Of a stretch of DNA of 64,000 bases, positions 35,555 to 43,760 are shown piece after piece. Made by a program: the position numbers and the translations under genes. Under the pieces are notes generated by a model. The model did not search any database. It saw only the letters and a list, made by a program, of their open reading frames with translations, and was not told the origin of the DNA. The stretch covers positions 1-64,000 of the forward strand of contig NZ_FQYW01000017.1 in the NCBI RefSeq assembly GCF_900141865.1. The letters run 5' to 3'. How positions within the stretch are numbered: position 1 is the first letter of the stretch; every line of letters starts with the position of its first letter. The DNA is from Anaerovibrio lipolyticus DSM 3074 (GTDB lineage: Bacteria > Bacillota > Negativicutes > Selenomonadales > Selenomonadaceae).

Positions 35555-36406
35555 TTATCCCAAATCAACCAGTGTCCGCTTGCGCTTATCAAAGGTTACT
35601 CCCTGGGTATATCCATAGCGTTTTACATAGTCAATGGCTTCGTCTATGTAGCTGCCGCAGTCCTCTGGCTTGTGGGCATCGGAGCTGGTTATTATTGGCA
35701 AATCAGCCTTGGCGGCCAGCTTCATAAACTTGTAGTACGGGGTTATTTCCGCAATCGGATACCGGTACACTGTACCAGTATTTACATCAACGCACATATT
35801 GGCCTTCTTTAATGCCGCCACTGCCCTTTCCAGATATGGAGTGGCATCAAAGTAAGGAATCATGCGGTAAAGACGGATATTATATGGATGTCCCAGCACA
35901 TCATAAAGGCCACTGGTCACCATGTGCTCAATTTCCTGGGTATAAGCCTCGTAAATATCATCCAAAGTGTGATGGTTCCATTCCGCCATAATTTCCTCAG
36001 AATCATAGGCCCAGCCACGGATAAAGTGAATAGAACCGATAATGTAATCAAAATCGTACTCCTTTAAAATCTCTGCCACCTGCTCCTGATTCCGGAAATT
36101 GCACACCTCAATTCCAGTCTTGGCATTATAACCGGCAGACTTTAGCTTTTCCATGAATTCAAAATAGTCATCCAAGGTGTGCTTGAACTTATTGGACTTC
36201 AGCCACTGCTGCTGGAATTTTCCCACAAAGGAATCATCCAAAATCAAATCATCATAATACAACTGCTTAAACTCCGGAAAGGTGTGGCTGTGCTCGGAGA
36301 TGCCGATTTCATCCAAGCCCCTTTCGGCTGCTGCCTCAAAAAAACCCTTGGCCCAGTCAACATCATAATCGCCTTTTTCAAAATGCATATGATAGTCAAA
36401 TTTCAT
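35555..36406 (-). CDS. hisK: histidinol-phosphatase, PHP family
   Basis: The enzyme dephosphorylates histidinol phosphate in histidine synthesis. PHP metal motifs are visible: YHMHFE at the N-terminus, ISEHSHTFPEF, GIEVCNF, IGSIHFIRGWAYD, VLGHPYNIRLY and SSDAHKPEDCG. The 283-aa length fits the HisK/HisJ group. No other his gene is in the window, so substrate assignment rests on family similarity alone. The ATG follows AGAGGAGA. Confidence 0.85.
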   Translation of the reverse strand: MKFDYHMHFEKGDYDVDWAKGFFEAAAERGLDEIGISEHSHTFPEFKQLYYDDLILDDSFVGKFQQQWLKSNKFKHTLDDYFEFMEKLKSAGYNAKTGIEVCNFRNQEQVAEILKEYDFDYIIGSIHFIRGWAYDSEEIMAEWNHHTLDDIYEAYTQEIEHMVTSGLYDVLGHPYNIRLYRMIPYFDATPYLERAVAALKKANMCVDVNTGTVYRYPIAEITPYYKFMKLAAKADLPIITSSDAHKPEDCGSYIDEAIDYVKRYGYTQGVTFDKRKRTLVDLG

Positions 36407-36460
36407 ACACGTTTCTCCTCTACCACTAAAATACCCAAATATCTATTTATCTAAACTCTC

Positions 36461-37258
36461 CTAAATCAAACCCTGCTTAATAAATTCCTTTATCTGATAT
36501 ATAACGCCGTGTTCTACATTACTCTTGGTAGTAAACCTTGCCACCTTTTTCAGCTCAGGATAGGCATTTTCCATGGCATAGCTGTAATGTACCGACTGCA
36601 TCATTTCATAATCATTCATGTAGTCGCCAAAGGCGGCGCATTCCTCAGGCTTAAAACCGAATCTTTCCTGAATGTGTTTTATGGCCCAGCCCTTGTTGAT
36701 GCCCGGGTTGAGTATATCCACCCAGTAGTTGCTGCTAAGTGACACCTGCTGCTCCGGCTCAAACTGTGTTAATACCGGCATAAGATTGTGCTCTGCATCA
36801 AGTCCCTCACAATCTGCAAAGGCAATTTTGACAAATTCATCATCCACATCATCAAAGCTGTCTACAAAAATACTGTGGGTAAAGAAACGGCGGGCCTCAT
36901 GGATATATGGCTCCCATTCCTTTCTCACATAAGCATTTTTCTTGCCGCAAAGAATGGCAAAGAAATGATGCTTATCCGCTTCGGCGATTACACGATGTAC
37001 CAAATCCATATCAAGGACTGAGGAACAAATCTCATTTTCCTTGTATATGTTAAAGGCACCATTTTCCGCCAGAAACATAAACTCGTTTTTGTATTCCCCC
37101 ATTTGCTCCAAAAGGGCAAAATACTGGCGGCCGCTGGAAGGGGCAAAGATAACGCCACGCTTCTTCAGCTCTGCCATAACCTCCGGAAATTCCTCGGGCA
37201 GCTCCCCATTTTCATCTAACAGTGTCCCATCCATATCCGAAAAAATAATCTTTATCAT
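36461..37258 (-). CDS. Cof-type HAD-IIB family phosphatase
   Basis: This is a haloacid-dehalogenase phosphatase. Motif I is FSDMDGTLLDENGELPE, motif II is in IFAPSSGRQYFAL, and motifs III/IV are in INKGWAIKHIQERFGFKPEE and AAFGDYMNDYEMMQ. The cap type is IIB, as in Cof/YbiV proteins, which act on sugar phosphates, FMN or PLP. The substrate is unknown. The start at 37258 (MIKIIFSDMDG) follows GGTGA by 5 bases; the in-frame start at 37300 would place 14 atypical residues before the motif. Confidence 0.9.
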   Translation of the reverse strand: MIKIIFSDMDGTLLDENGELPEEFPEVMAELKKRGVIFAPSSGRQYFALLEQMGEYKNEFMFLAENGAFNIYKENEICSSVLDMDLVHRVIAEADKHHFFAILCGKKNAYVRKEWEPYIHEARRFFTHSIFVDSFDDVDDEFVKIAFADCEGLDAEHNLMPVLTQFEPEQQVSLSSNYWVDILNPGINKGWAIKHIQERFGFKPEECAAFGDYMNDYEMMQSVHYSYAMENAYPELKKVARFTTKSNVEHGVIYQIKEFIKQGLI

Positions 37259-37300
37259 AAAATCACCAGTTTTCAAGCATATATCAATATTACATTCCAT

Positions 37301-37346
37301 TATAACGCAATTGTTAATTTTTTTCTTCTAAAAAATAGAAAAACAT
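37301..37346 (+). repeat. TAACG-type dispersed repeat, truncated copy
   Basis: About 46 bases match the left end of the TAACG-type element: TTATAACGCAATTGTT followed by a TTTTTCTTCT/AGAAAAA hairpin. It overlaps the region just upstream of the HAD phosphatase gene and borders the nested-palindrome pair. Confidence 0.55.
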
Positions 37347-37385
37347 TTTACAGCCACTAGCTCCTGCCATTTTTTATAAAAAGGT

Positions 37386-37579
37386 CAGAAACTGTTGACT
37401 TCAGCTCGGGCCTCAGGGCTAGAACTTTTTTTGCCTATTAAGTACATAGCATGAAAAATCAAAACTCGCGTCGTCCTTTCAGGACTCGCTCAGACAATTG
37501 ATTTTTCCTGCTAATTCCAGTATGGCAAAAAAGAGTTCATTAACGCCCTTCGCCCTAATGCTTCAGTCAACAGCCTCTG
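37386..37579 (+). repeat. nested palindrome element, copy 1
   Basis: Three concentric stems are present. The outer is CAGAAACTGTTGACT with AGTCAACAGCCTCTG (37386-37400/37565-37579), the middle GAACTTTTTTTGCC with GGCAAAAAAGAGTTC, and the inner GCATGAAAAATCAA with TTGATTTTTCCTGC. The loop starts AACTCGC and ends CTCGCTCAGACA, with about 15 extra bases (TCGTCCTTTCAGGAC) inside. There is no coding content. Its right outer arm is itself inverted-repeated with the left arm of the next copy. Confidence 0.8.
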
Positions 37580-37601
37580 CCCTTTTATTAGCGGAATTTC
37601 T

Positions 37602-37797
37602 AAAAGGGGCAGAGGTAGATGGTCTTGAACGTACGGCATCGCTGCGTGAAGAAAGCTTTTTCTTGGTATACTACGTCTTAGTGGAAAAAGTCGATGTCTG
37701 AGCGTAGCGAGTTTCGACTTTTTTCGCTATTTAATAGAGCAAGAAAAAGTTTTAGCAGCGTGACCGTGTGAAAAACAATCTGCTTCTGCCCCGTTTC
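37602..37797 (-). repeat. nested palindrome element, copy 2 (opposite orientation)
   Basis: The outer stem is 37602-37620 with 37779-37797 (GGGGCAGAGGTAGAT/ATCTGCTTCTGCCCC), the middle is the perfect CTTTTTCTTG/CAAGAAAAAG, and the inner is GAAAAAGTCGA/TCGACTTTTTTC. The loop at 37695-37713 reads AACTCGCTACGCTCAGACA on the minus strand, matching the other copies. Together with copy 1 it fills the 580-base gap between ahbD and the HAD phosphatase; no gene is seen there. Confidence 0.8.
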
Positions 37798-37838
37798 TAT
37801 GATATTGTAATACTTGATAAAAATGATTAGTTTTCTTT

Positions 37839-38831
37839 TTACCCTTTACGTCCATGATACAGACACCATGGCTCCTCTGCCATATAGTCCCCGTCATGGT
37901 AATATGCTGCCCTTGCCCGGCAACCACCGCAGGCTCTCTTGAACTCACATTCACCACAGCCCCCCTTATATTCAAGGGTACGCAAGGTATTCAGCACCTC
38001 ATTATTCTTCCAAATCTCATCAAATGGAGTCTCCCGTACATCCCCCAGCTCCATGTTAAGGTATGCACATGGCTGAACCTTACCCCGTGGGCTGATAATA
38101 CAATATGCAGTACCTGCCAGACATCCCCGACGGAAGCGGGTCTTTATTCCCATCTGAGCGGCAATGCGCATAAACTGTGGGGCACAGGTAGGCTTCAATT
38201 CAATATCCACCTCAGTTTGCTTTTTCATGATACGGGTAAGGGTTTCCTCATACTGCTCTGCCCGCAGGGACTCAGCCTCAATTGTCTTGGCCCGGCCCGC
38301 TGGCACAAGGAAGAAGAAATGGTGGGCCACAGCCCCCTCTGCCACAGCGAAATCCGTAATTGCCTCCAGCTCATGGTTATTCCAGTCCATTACAGTGGTA
38401 TGAATCTGGAATGGCAGGCCCACAGCGCGGCAGTTTCTCATACCCCGAACAGCACCTTCCCAGGCCCCATCAAACTTACGGAACTCATTGTGCTTCTTCT
38501 TATCCATGGAATCAAGGGAAATTCCCATGCCCATAGCGCCTGCAGCCTTTAGCTTCTGGGCCATTTCCAGAGTAATCAGAGTACCATTGGTACCAAATAC
38601 ACTGCGAAGTCCAAGAGAGGTAGCATAAGAAACCAGCTCTAAAATATCTGGGCGGATAAGAGGCTCACCGCCGGAAAATATCATTATCTTAAAGCCTGCT
38701 CTGGCAATCTGCTCCAGCAAGGTCTTGGCCTCCTCAGTGGAAAGCTCCTCCTCCGCCTTGCAGCCCGCCTCGCGGTAGCAGTGGTCACAAAACATATTGC
38801 AGGCATTTGTTACGTTCCAAGAAACTATCAT
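37839..38831 (-). CDS. ahbD: radical SAM protein AhbD/NirJ2 (heme synthase, siroheme route)
   Basis: This is a radical SAM enzyme with a SPASM-type C-terminus. The cluster motif is C11-x3-C15-x2-C18 in TNACNMFCDHCY. Auxiliary cysteines follow in CLAGTAYCIISPRGKVQPCA and CGECEFKRACGGCRARAAYY. In the siroheme-dependent pathway AhbD oxidatively decarboxylates Fe-coproporphyrin III to heme. Clostridial homologues are often labelled NirJ2. Its ATG overlaps the ahbC stop by one base and is preceded by GGAGG. The siroheme decarboxylase genes ahbA/ahbB are not in the window. Confidence 0.85.
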   Translation of the reverse strand: MIVSWNVTNACNMFCDHCYREAGCKAEEELSTEEAKTLLEQIARAGFKIMIFSGGEPLIRPDILELVSYATSLGLRSVFGTNGTLITLEMAQKLKAAGAMGMGISLDSMDKKKHNEFRKFDGAWEGAVRGMRNCRAVGLPFQIHTTVMDWNNHELEAITDFAVAEGAVAHHFFFLVPAGRAKTIEAESLRAEQYEETLTRIMKKQTEVDIELKPTCAPQFMRIAAQMGIKTRFRRGCLAGTAYCIISPRGKVQPCAYLNMELGDVRETPFDEIWKNNEVLNTLRTLEYKGGCGECEFKRACGGCRARAAYYHDGDYMAEEPWCLYHGRKG

Positions 38832-40021
38832 TATTTATTACCTCCGGCAAGGCCAATTTCTTCATCAGTAAGATAGCAGGCAGGATCAGACTCCCAAAAA
38901 TCCCCGGTACGGGCCTCTGCACGGGTTCTGAAATTGCCATTGCAGTTCTCAAGGAATTTACACTTGCTGCAACGCCCCTTTAAGAGATGCTTCCTATCCT
39001 TCAGACCTGCCATTATCGGATGACTGGTGTCGGTCCAAATTTCACTGAACTTCTTATCCCGAACATTGCCAAAGGTGTGATGCTGGGTAAACTGATCAGG
39101 ATGAACATAGCCGAATGGATCCACCTCGCCAAAGGCAATGCCAGAGCGGTTACCACCGTTCATGGAAATAAATTCCTTTATCTGAGTGGCCAGCTTATCA
39201 TCTCCTGCGGACAACGCCTTTAAGTACATGTAAACGCCATCACAGTGGTTATCTACAGTGAGAATTTCCTTCTCAAGTCCCCTCTCCTCAAAATCCTTGG
39301 TACGACGGATAATAATATCCATAGCCCGACGGGATTCCTCAGGAGTAACATCCTCATCCATCATGGCATTGCCACGGCCGGAATAAACAAGATGATAGAA
39401 GCATACACGGTTAATATTTTCACGCTCAATAAAGTCGAAAATATTATCCAGCTCCTGAATATTATGATGATTAATGGTAAAGCGAAGGCCTACACGTTGG
39501 CCTACAGCCACGCAGTTCTGAATGCCCTGCATGGCCTTCTCATAAGCGCCGTCAACGCCCCGGAACTTGTCATTTACATCCTTTAAACCATCCAGGGAAA
39601 TCCCCACATATCCCACGCCAATATCCTTAATACGCTGGGCCACCTCACGGGTTATAATGGTACCGTTGGTGGAGAGGGTAGGGCGAACTCCCTTCTTCTG
39701 GGCATATTCTGCCAACTCAAAAAAATCAGGGCGAATCAATGGCTCCCCACCTGAGAAAAGCAGCACAGGCACCTTGAAGTCAGCCAAATCATCGATAAAG
39801 TTCTTGGCCTCCTCAGTGGTAAGCTCATTCTGATACTTCTTGTTGTCGGAGCTCATGTAACAATGACGGCATTTTAAATTGCAGGTCTTGGTGGAATTCC
39901 ACACTACAACAGGCCCCATGCCCTCACCGGCACCATTTTTCTGAGCATGGGCACTCTTTGTATATCTTAAAGAATCCCCATAATACTCTCTCTTAAACAA
40001 CAGCTTTGTAACACTAATCAT
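38831..40021 (-). CDS. ahbC: radical SAM protein AhbC/NirJ1 (siroheme-route heme synthesis)
   Basis: This radical SAM/SPASM protein has C47-x3-C51-x2-C54 in KTCNLKCRHCYMSS and C-terminal cysteines in CSKCKFLENCNGNF. The AhbC family removes acetate side chains from didecarboxysiroheme to give Fe-coproporphyrin III; anaerobic Firmicute homologues are named NirJ1. It is translationally coupled with ahbD downstream and lies 48 bases downstream of a TetR gene. Its 396 aa match the family. Confidence 0.87.
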   Translation of the reverse strand: MISVTKLLFKREYYGDSLRYTKSAHAQKNGAGEGMGPVVVWNSTKTCNLKCRHCYMSSDNKKYQNELTTEEAKNFIDDLADFKVPVLLFSGGEPLIRPDFFELAEYAQKKGVRPTLSTNGTIITREVAQRIKDIGVGYVGISLDGLKDVNDKFRGVDGAYEKAMQGIQNCVAVGQRVGLRFTINHHNIQELDNIFDFIERENINRVCFYHLVYSGRGNAMMDEDVTPEESRRAMDIIIRRTKDFEERGLEKEILTVDNHCDGVYMYLKALSAGDDKLATQIKEFISMNGGNRSGIAFGEVDPFGYVHPDQFTQHHTFGNVRDKKFSEIWTDTSHPIMAGLKDRKHLLKGRCSKCKFLENCNGNFRTRAEARTGDFWESDPACYLTDEEIGLAGGNK

Positions 40022-40069
40022 CTTAAAATCACCTAAATATAACCCTATATAAAATAATCACACACAATA

Positions 40070-40720
40070 TTATTCTTTACTGCAGATTCCCGCCAAAAGC
40101 AAGGTCAGCTTCATTTCAATGTTCTTCTCAAATGTTACTGGTATATGACTAAAGGCCGCCGCCTGAAACATGGAGTGAAACATTTCCGCCATAATTTCCG
40201 GAGAAATATCATTTCTGAACTCCCCACTGGCCTGCCCGGCCTTCAGAAGATCAAGAAACTTTCCCATAAATTCCGGTGCCGGCATATCAATCTTGTGCCC
40301 ACCCCGTGGATTTGACTGAGTCATGGCCCCGGTAAAAAGCAAAGGCAAAAGATATCTGTTCTCTCCCACCAGCCTTGCCGTAAGCATTACCATTTCCTTA
40401 AGAATTACCTTATAGCCAGGACTGGTCTTCATCAATCCATGGAGCTCCTCGGACATAGTACCTGCAAAGCGGTTCAGCAGACTAATGAGAATATCCTCCT
40501 TGGAATTAAAATAGTTATAAAAGGTTCCCAGTCCCATATCCGCCGCATTCATAATGTCTGCAATGGAGGTGGCCTGAAAGCCCCTTTCACTAAATTGAAT
40601 CACCGCTGCATTTAATATATCATTACGGGCCTTAATCTTTTTCTGCTCACGACGGCCCAGCTTTTCGCCACGATTTTCCTGCATCTCTGTATTATCTAAT
40701 GACTCTGGATGTCCTGCCAT
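40070..40720 (-). CDS. TetR/AcrR family transcriptional regulator
   Basis: The N-terminal HTH is typical: RNDILNAAVIQFSERGFQAT, then SIADIMNAADMGLGTFYNYF with the K of NSKEDIL. The C-terminal ligand-binding domain is helical and not assignable. It precedes ahbC on the same strand, so it may control heme genes and itself. A palindromic site lies just upstream of its start. The ATG follows GGAGG. Confidence 0.92.
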   Translation of the reverse strand: MAGHPESLDNTEMQENRGEKLGRREQKKIKARNDILNAAVIQFSERGFQATSIADIMNAADMGLGTFYNYFNSKEDILISLLNRFAGTMSEELHGLMKTSPGYKVILKEMVMLTARLVGENRYLLPLLFTGAMTQSNPRGGHKIDMPAPEFMGKFLDLLKAGQASGEFRNDISPEIMAEMFHSMFQAAAFSHIPVTFEKNIEMKLTLLLAGICSKE

Positions 40721-40735
40721 TACATTACCTCCTTA

Positions 40736-40754
40736 GATTCACAATTAATGAATC
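40736..40754 (-). promoter_or_regulatory. candidate TetR operator
   Basis: The palindrome GATTCA-7 bases-TGAATC lies 15-34 bases upstream of the tetR start codon, where an autoregulatory operator would overlap the transcript leader. A partial repeat (GAATCCAATTC) overlaps its right half. Confidence 0.45.
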
Positions 40755-40807
40755 CAATTCACTTTTTAACAGCTTTCTAAGTATAACACAAAACAGCACA
40801 AAATAAA

Positions 40808-40831
40808 AGCGCAAAGCTAATGCTCTGCGCT
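40808..40831 (-). terminator. terminator after tRNA-Arg copy 2
   Basis: The 10-bp stem AGCGCAAAGC/GCTCTGCGCT (one mismatch) is followed on the minus strand by TTTTATTTTG. Confidence 0.85.
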
Positions 40832-40841
40832 TAATATGCAA

Positions 40842-40919
40842 TGGTGACCCAGGAGGGACTCGAACCCCCGACCCCTTGATTCGTAGTCAAGTACTCTAAT
40901 CCAGCTGAGCTACTGAGTC
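40842..40919 (-). tRNA. tRNA-Arg (ACG), copy 2
   Basis: The sequence appears identical to tRNA-Arg copy 1 at 303-380: acceptor GACTCAG/CTGGGTC, anticodon loop CTACGAA and encoded CCA. It is a single-gene unit with its own promoter and terminator. Confidence 0.95.
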
Positions 40920-40948
40920 ATGGTCGGTCTTAAATAACCAACATGAAT

Positions 40949-40977
40949 ATATTACCTCAATATATGATATTTGTCAA
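40949..40977 (-). promoter_or_regulatory. promoter of tRNA-Arg copy 2
   Basis: On the minus strand a perfect TTGACA, 17 bases and TAATAT lie 30 bases before the tRNA 5' end. Confidence 0.75.
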
Positions 40978-40992
40978 ATATTTTTTGAGTTT

Positions 40993-41352
40993 TTAAATCT
41001 CAGCCTTTTTCTCACCATCAGAAACCAAGGCTCCACTGAGCTTTACGAACTCCGAATCCGCATCGGTACAGGTGAAAATACGCTGATGATCCTTTTGAAT
41101 GATCTGATTTTCCTCAGCTATACTGATGTCCAGCTGAAGGCGGTTGTTCCTATCCTTACGGAAGGAATATTCGCCACGGGTACTGAGCCATTCATTAATC
41201 ATTTCCAGATTCATAAAGGAGGCCTGCTTGTTGTACTCCTTGTATTCATCCGTTGCAGCAGCCGCTGCCTGTTTCATGTCCGAAAAACTGCCTATCAAAA
41301 AGAATTCTGTACTCTTTTCGGTGGTCAGCAGCTTAGTTACAATATAAGCCAT
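40993..41352 (-). CDS. hypothetical protein (119 aa)
   Basis: I do not recognise this protein. It is small and soluble, with an alpha/beta pattern (MAYIVTKLLTTEKSTEFFLI, then a helix KQAAAAATDEYKEYNKQ). It is the last gene of the long unit that starts with the AcoR-like regulator, 11 bases after yqeB. GAGG lies before the ATG. A link to selenium or molybdenum enzyme maturation is only suggested by the neighbour. Confidence 0.7.
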   Translation of the reverse strand: MAYIVTKLLTTEKSTEFFLIGSFSDMKQAAAAATDEYKEYNKQASFMNLEMINEWLSTRGEYSFRKDRNNRLQLDISIAEENQIIQKDHQRIFTCTDADSEFVKLSGALVSDGEKKAEI

Positions 41353-41363
41353 TTTATCATCCT

Positions 41364-42209
41364 CTATTTATTCTTCCATGGTAACAACCGTGACTTCTTC
41401 ACATGGGTATGCTCCCATCCCACTATTACCTCCAGGACAGAACCAGATACACATCTTGTCTTGGCTGAAATACTCATACAGTTGGCCGGCTTGGTGCTGG
41501 GATCAATCTCCGCAATTTTAAGTCCAGTACGCACAGGGCAATTATCGTGAAGCATACCTCTGAGTACACCGGCAATAGGGGTTCTTATCTCCAATACATG
41601 ACCACCATCCACATGAAGGCGGCCAATAAGCTCATCCTTATCGATAATATAAGCTGTAGGATGGCCTGCCTCCAGATAACCGTCGCATGGAGAATTAATA
41701 GAGTGGGATGCCCTCATAATAGCCCTGGCCTCAGCTATATCCTTCTCCGGCAGTGCAATACCATCGTGAAGAATACGCCCCAGATTGTGTCCTCTGGCAG
41801 TTTCAATAACACAGGTCACATCCTGACCTGCCACAAATCCAGGACCAATACCAATAGTCAACGGGGCCATATCCTTATTGGTGCCAAGATTGCGCTTAGC
41901 ATAAATAGCATCTACCAGTACCTTTGGCTTAAACACCTTCAGGGATTCCAACCCCGGGTCCACCATGATAACCAGCTTGCCCTCTTTAAGCATTTTGCTG
42001 GCCTCCTTGGCGTCGTCAGCTTTATAACAGGTAACCCTTTCCACGGTGGTCTCACCGTCATAAATGGCCTCAGAAAATACAATATTTCTACGAATGGCCG
42101 AAGGATACTGCTGCTCCAGCATCAGCACCTTATAGCCACAGTTATACAGTCGATGAGCAATGCCTGTGGCCAGCTCACCGCCACCCCTAATCATAATAAG
42201 TTGTTTCAT
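41364..42209 (-). CDS. yqeB: YqeB family selenium-dependent molybdenum hydroxylase accessory protein
   Basis: This member of the EF2563/YqeB family is associated in genomes with selenium-dependent molybdenum hydroxylases. The N-terminal nucleotide-binding-like motif is MIRGGGELATGIAHRLYNCG. Other conserved patches are VDAIYAKRNLGTNKDMAPL, IGIGPGFVAGQDVTCVIETA and RGHNLGRILHDG. Its 281 aa are full length. No hydroxylase, selD or yqeC gene is in the window, so its partner enzymes must be elsewhere. It is 3 bases downstream of a radical SAM gene. The ATG follows GAGGA. Confidence 0.85.
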   Translation of the reverse strand: MKQLIMIRGGGELATGIAHRLYNCGYKVLMLEQQYPSAIRRNIVFSEAIYDGETTVERVTCYKADDAKEASKMLKEGKLVIMVDPGLESLKVFKPKVLVDAIYAKRNLGTNKDMAPLTIGIGPGFVAGQDVTCVIETARGHNLGRILHDGIALPEKDIAEARAIMRASHSINSPCDGYLEAGHPTAYIIDKDELIGRLHVDGGHVLEIRTPIAGVLRGMLHDNCPVRTGLKIAEIDPSTKPANCMSISAKTRCVSGSVLEVIVGWEHTHVKKSRLLPWKNK

Positions 42210-42212
42210 TTC

Positions 42213-42875
42213 TTAGCTGTCCTCATATATACGAACCCGAAGCTTCAGCCCCCGGTCATCACAAATCTTCTGGCAAAGATCAATTTCCTGCTGATTTTCC
42301 ACCTTTTCCACCACGGTCATTACCACATTGGGCACATATTCCTTGCAGTCCACAGCAAATTTCAGCATGGCATCAAAGGACTCAATACCATACTTGGCAC
42401 GGGTCAGCTCCAAGTAACGTTCCTTATTGGAAGCATTCAGGCTGATAGAAACCGTATCCAAAATTCCCCCGGCAAAATCACCGGCTGTGCTGCGCCCATA
42501 CATCAAATCAGAAAGGCCGTTGGTATTAAGACGGGTTTTAACTTCAGGATGTGTGTCCTTAACATACTTTAAAAGCTCCACCACTGCATCAATTCGGCAG
42601 GTGGGCTCACCAAAGCCGCAGAAAACAATTTCCGATACCATATCCCAAGGCAGCTCATCCAGAAGCGACTTAACCTCAGGGACAGAAGGCTCTTCCTTTA
42701 GCCAAAGAGAGCTCTGCTCTGCCATTTCCTTCATATTCCGCAGACAAAAGGTACAGGCACAATTACATTTATTTGTGAGATTTATATATATTCCCCGCTT
42801 GCCCTCTGGCTGTTCCTTTAAACTGTCGGCCACTTGCAAATATCTGCCGCCGGCATGAGTTGCATAAACTATCAT
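42213..42875 (-). CDS. TatD-linked radical SAM protein
   Basis: This small radical SAM protein (220 aa) has a C-x3-C-x2-C cluster motif inside NLTNKCNCACTFCLRNMK and the conserved FCGFGEPTCRIDAVVELL and TRLNTNGLSDLMYG segments. It matches the group usually found fused or adjacent to TatD (TatD-associated radical SAM). Here tatD is 23 kb away and the gene sits between pyridoxamine kinase and yqeB. The substrate is unknown. Confidence 0.85.
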   Translation of the reverse strand: MIVYATHAGGRYLQVADSLKEQPEGKRGIYINLTNKCNCACTFCLRNMKEMAEQSSLWLKEEPSVPEVKSLLDELPWDMVSEIVFCGFGEPTCRIDAVVELLKYVKDTHPEVKTRLNTNGLSDLMYGRSTAGDFAGGILDTVSISLNASNKERYLELTRAKYGIESFDAMLKFAVDCKEYVPNVVMTVVEKVENQQEIDLCQKICDDRGLKLRVRIYEDS

Positions 42876-42897
42876 ACTGCCACCCCGTATATCACAC

Positions 42898-43725
42898 TTA
42901 TTTTAGCTCAGTCAAAAATTCTTCAAAAGCCAATCCATAATTCCATGGCAAATCCAGCTCACAGGTGTATTCCAGAACCTTATTAATAAAATCAGCAGCC
43001 TTTATTACCGCTTCCTCCAAAGATTCCCCATTCACAAGACTTCCCGCCACAATGGCGGCAAAGGCATCGCCGGTGCCGGAGCGATCATCCCCCACCTTGT
43101 CCTTCTTTATAATGCCCTGAAGACCATCCTTTTCAAAAAGATAGTTCTTTATATGGGTATCATCACTTAGTCCTGTGATTACTACCTGCTTAGGACCACG
43201 GTCAGAAAGGGCCTTGGCCATTTTGGCCAGTTCATCCTCACAGATTCTGCCATTTTCCGGATATTCTACATCCAGCAGCTGACAGGCCTCTGTGAGATTA
43301 GGAGTTACCAAATCGGCCCATTTTAAAAGCCGGCGCATTTCCCGGCACATCTCAGGAGTGTATGATGAATAAAGCCGTCCATAGTCCCCCATTACCGGGT
43401 CCACCATAACCTGGGTATTATCACCCTTGAAACGATGGATAAAATCCTCCACCAGATTAATCTGATCCAGACTTCCCAAAAAGCCAGTGCAGATACCATC
43501 GAATTCAATTTTATGCTGAGCCCAGCTATCCATATAAGGAGTCATGCGCTGGGTATAATCATCAATAAAGGGATTTTCGAAGCCAGTATGTACAGATAAT
43601 ATAGCCGTGGGCAACGGACAGGCCTGAATCTTCATGGCGGAAATCAGTGGCAGCTCCACGGTAACGGAACATCTGCCAAAGCCCGTAATATCATTAACCA
43701 ACGCAATACGCTTCTGCCTTTTCAT
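42898..43725 (-). CDS. pyridoxamine/pyridoxal kinase, PdxY-like
   Basis: This ribokinase-fold kinase phosphorylates B6 vitamers in PLP salvage. Visible motifs are ALVNDITGFGRCSVTVELPL at the N-terminus, VMVDPVMGDYGRLYSSYTPE, VTPNLTEACQLL and the C-terminal anion hole KVGDDRSGTGDAFAAIVAGS with the catalytic Asp. The start at 43725 (MKRQKRIAL) is preferred to an in-frame ATG at 43746 because AAGG lies upstream at workable distance and family members begin there. It is 36 bases downstream of the ftsW-like gene. Confidence 0.9.
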   Translation of the reverse strand: MKRQKRIALVNDITGFGRCSVTVELPLISAMKIQACPLPTAILSVHTGFENPFIDDYTQRMTPYMDSWAQHKIEFDGICTGFLGSLDQINLVEDFIHRFKGDNTQVMVDPVMGDYGRLYSSYTPEMCREMRRLLKWADLVTPNLTEACQLLDVEYPENGRICEDELAKMAKALSDRGPKQVVITGLSDDTHIKNYLFEKDGLQGIIKKDKVGDDRSGTGDAFAAIVAGSLVNGESLEEAVIKAADFINKVLEYTCELDLPWNYGLAFEEFLTELK

Positions 43726-43760
43726 GCAACATCTACCTTCTATCATCTGTCATACAAAAA

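Noticed and set aside
37498-37701. 67-codon plus-strand reading frame in the palindrome pair
   Set aside because: It runs through stems and loops of two repeat elements with no binding site; the sequence is explained by the repeat structure.
37301-37838. CRISPR array or tandem repeat in the 37-kb gap
   Set aside because: Repeats are inverted, long and differ in spacing; no regularly spaced direct repeat-spacer pattern is present and no cas gene is nearby.
41547-42572. 341-codon plus-strand reading frame
   Set aside because: It is antisense to yqeB and the radical SAM gene, both of which have clear family motifs.
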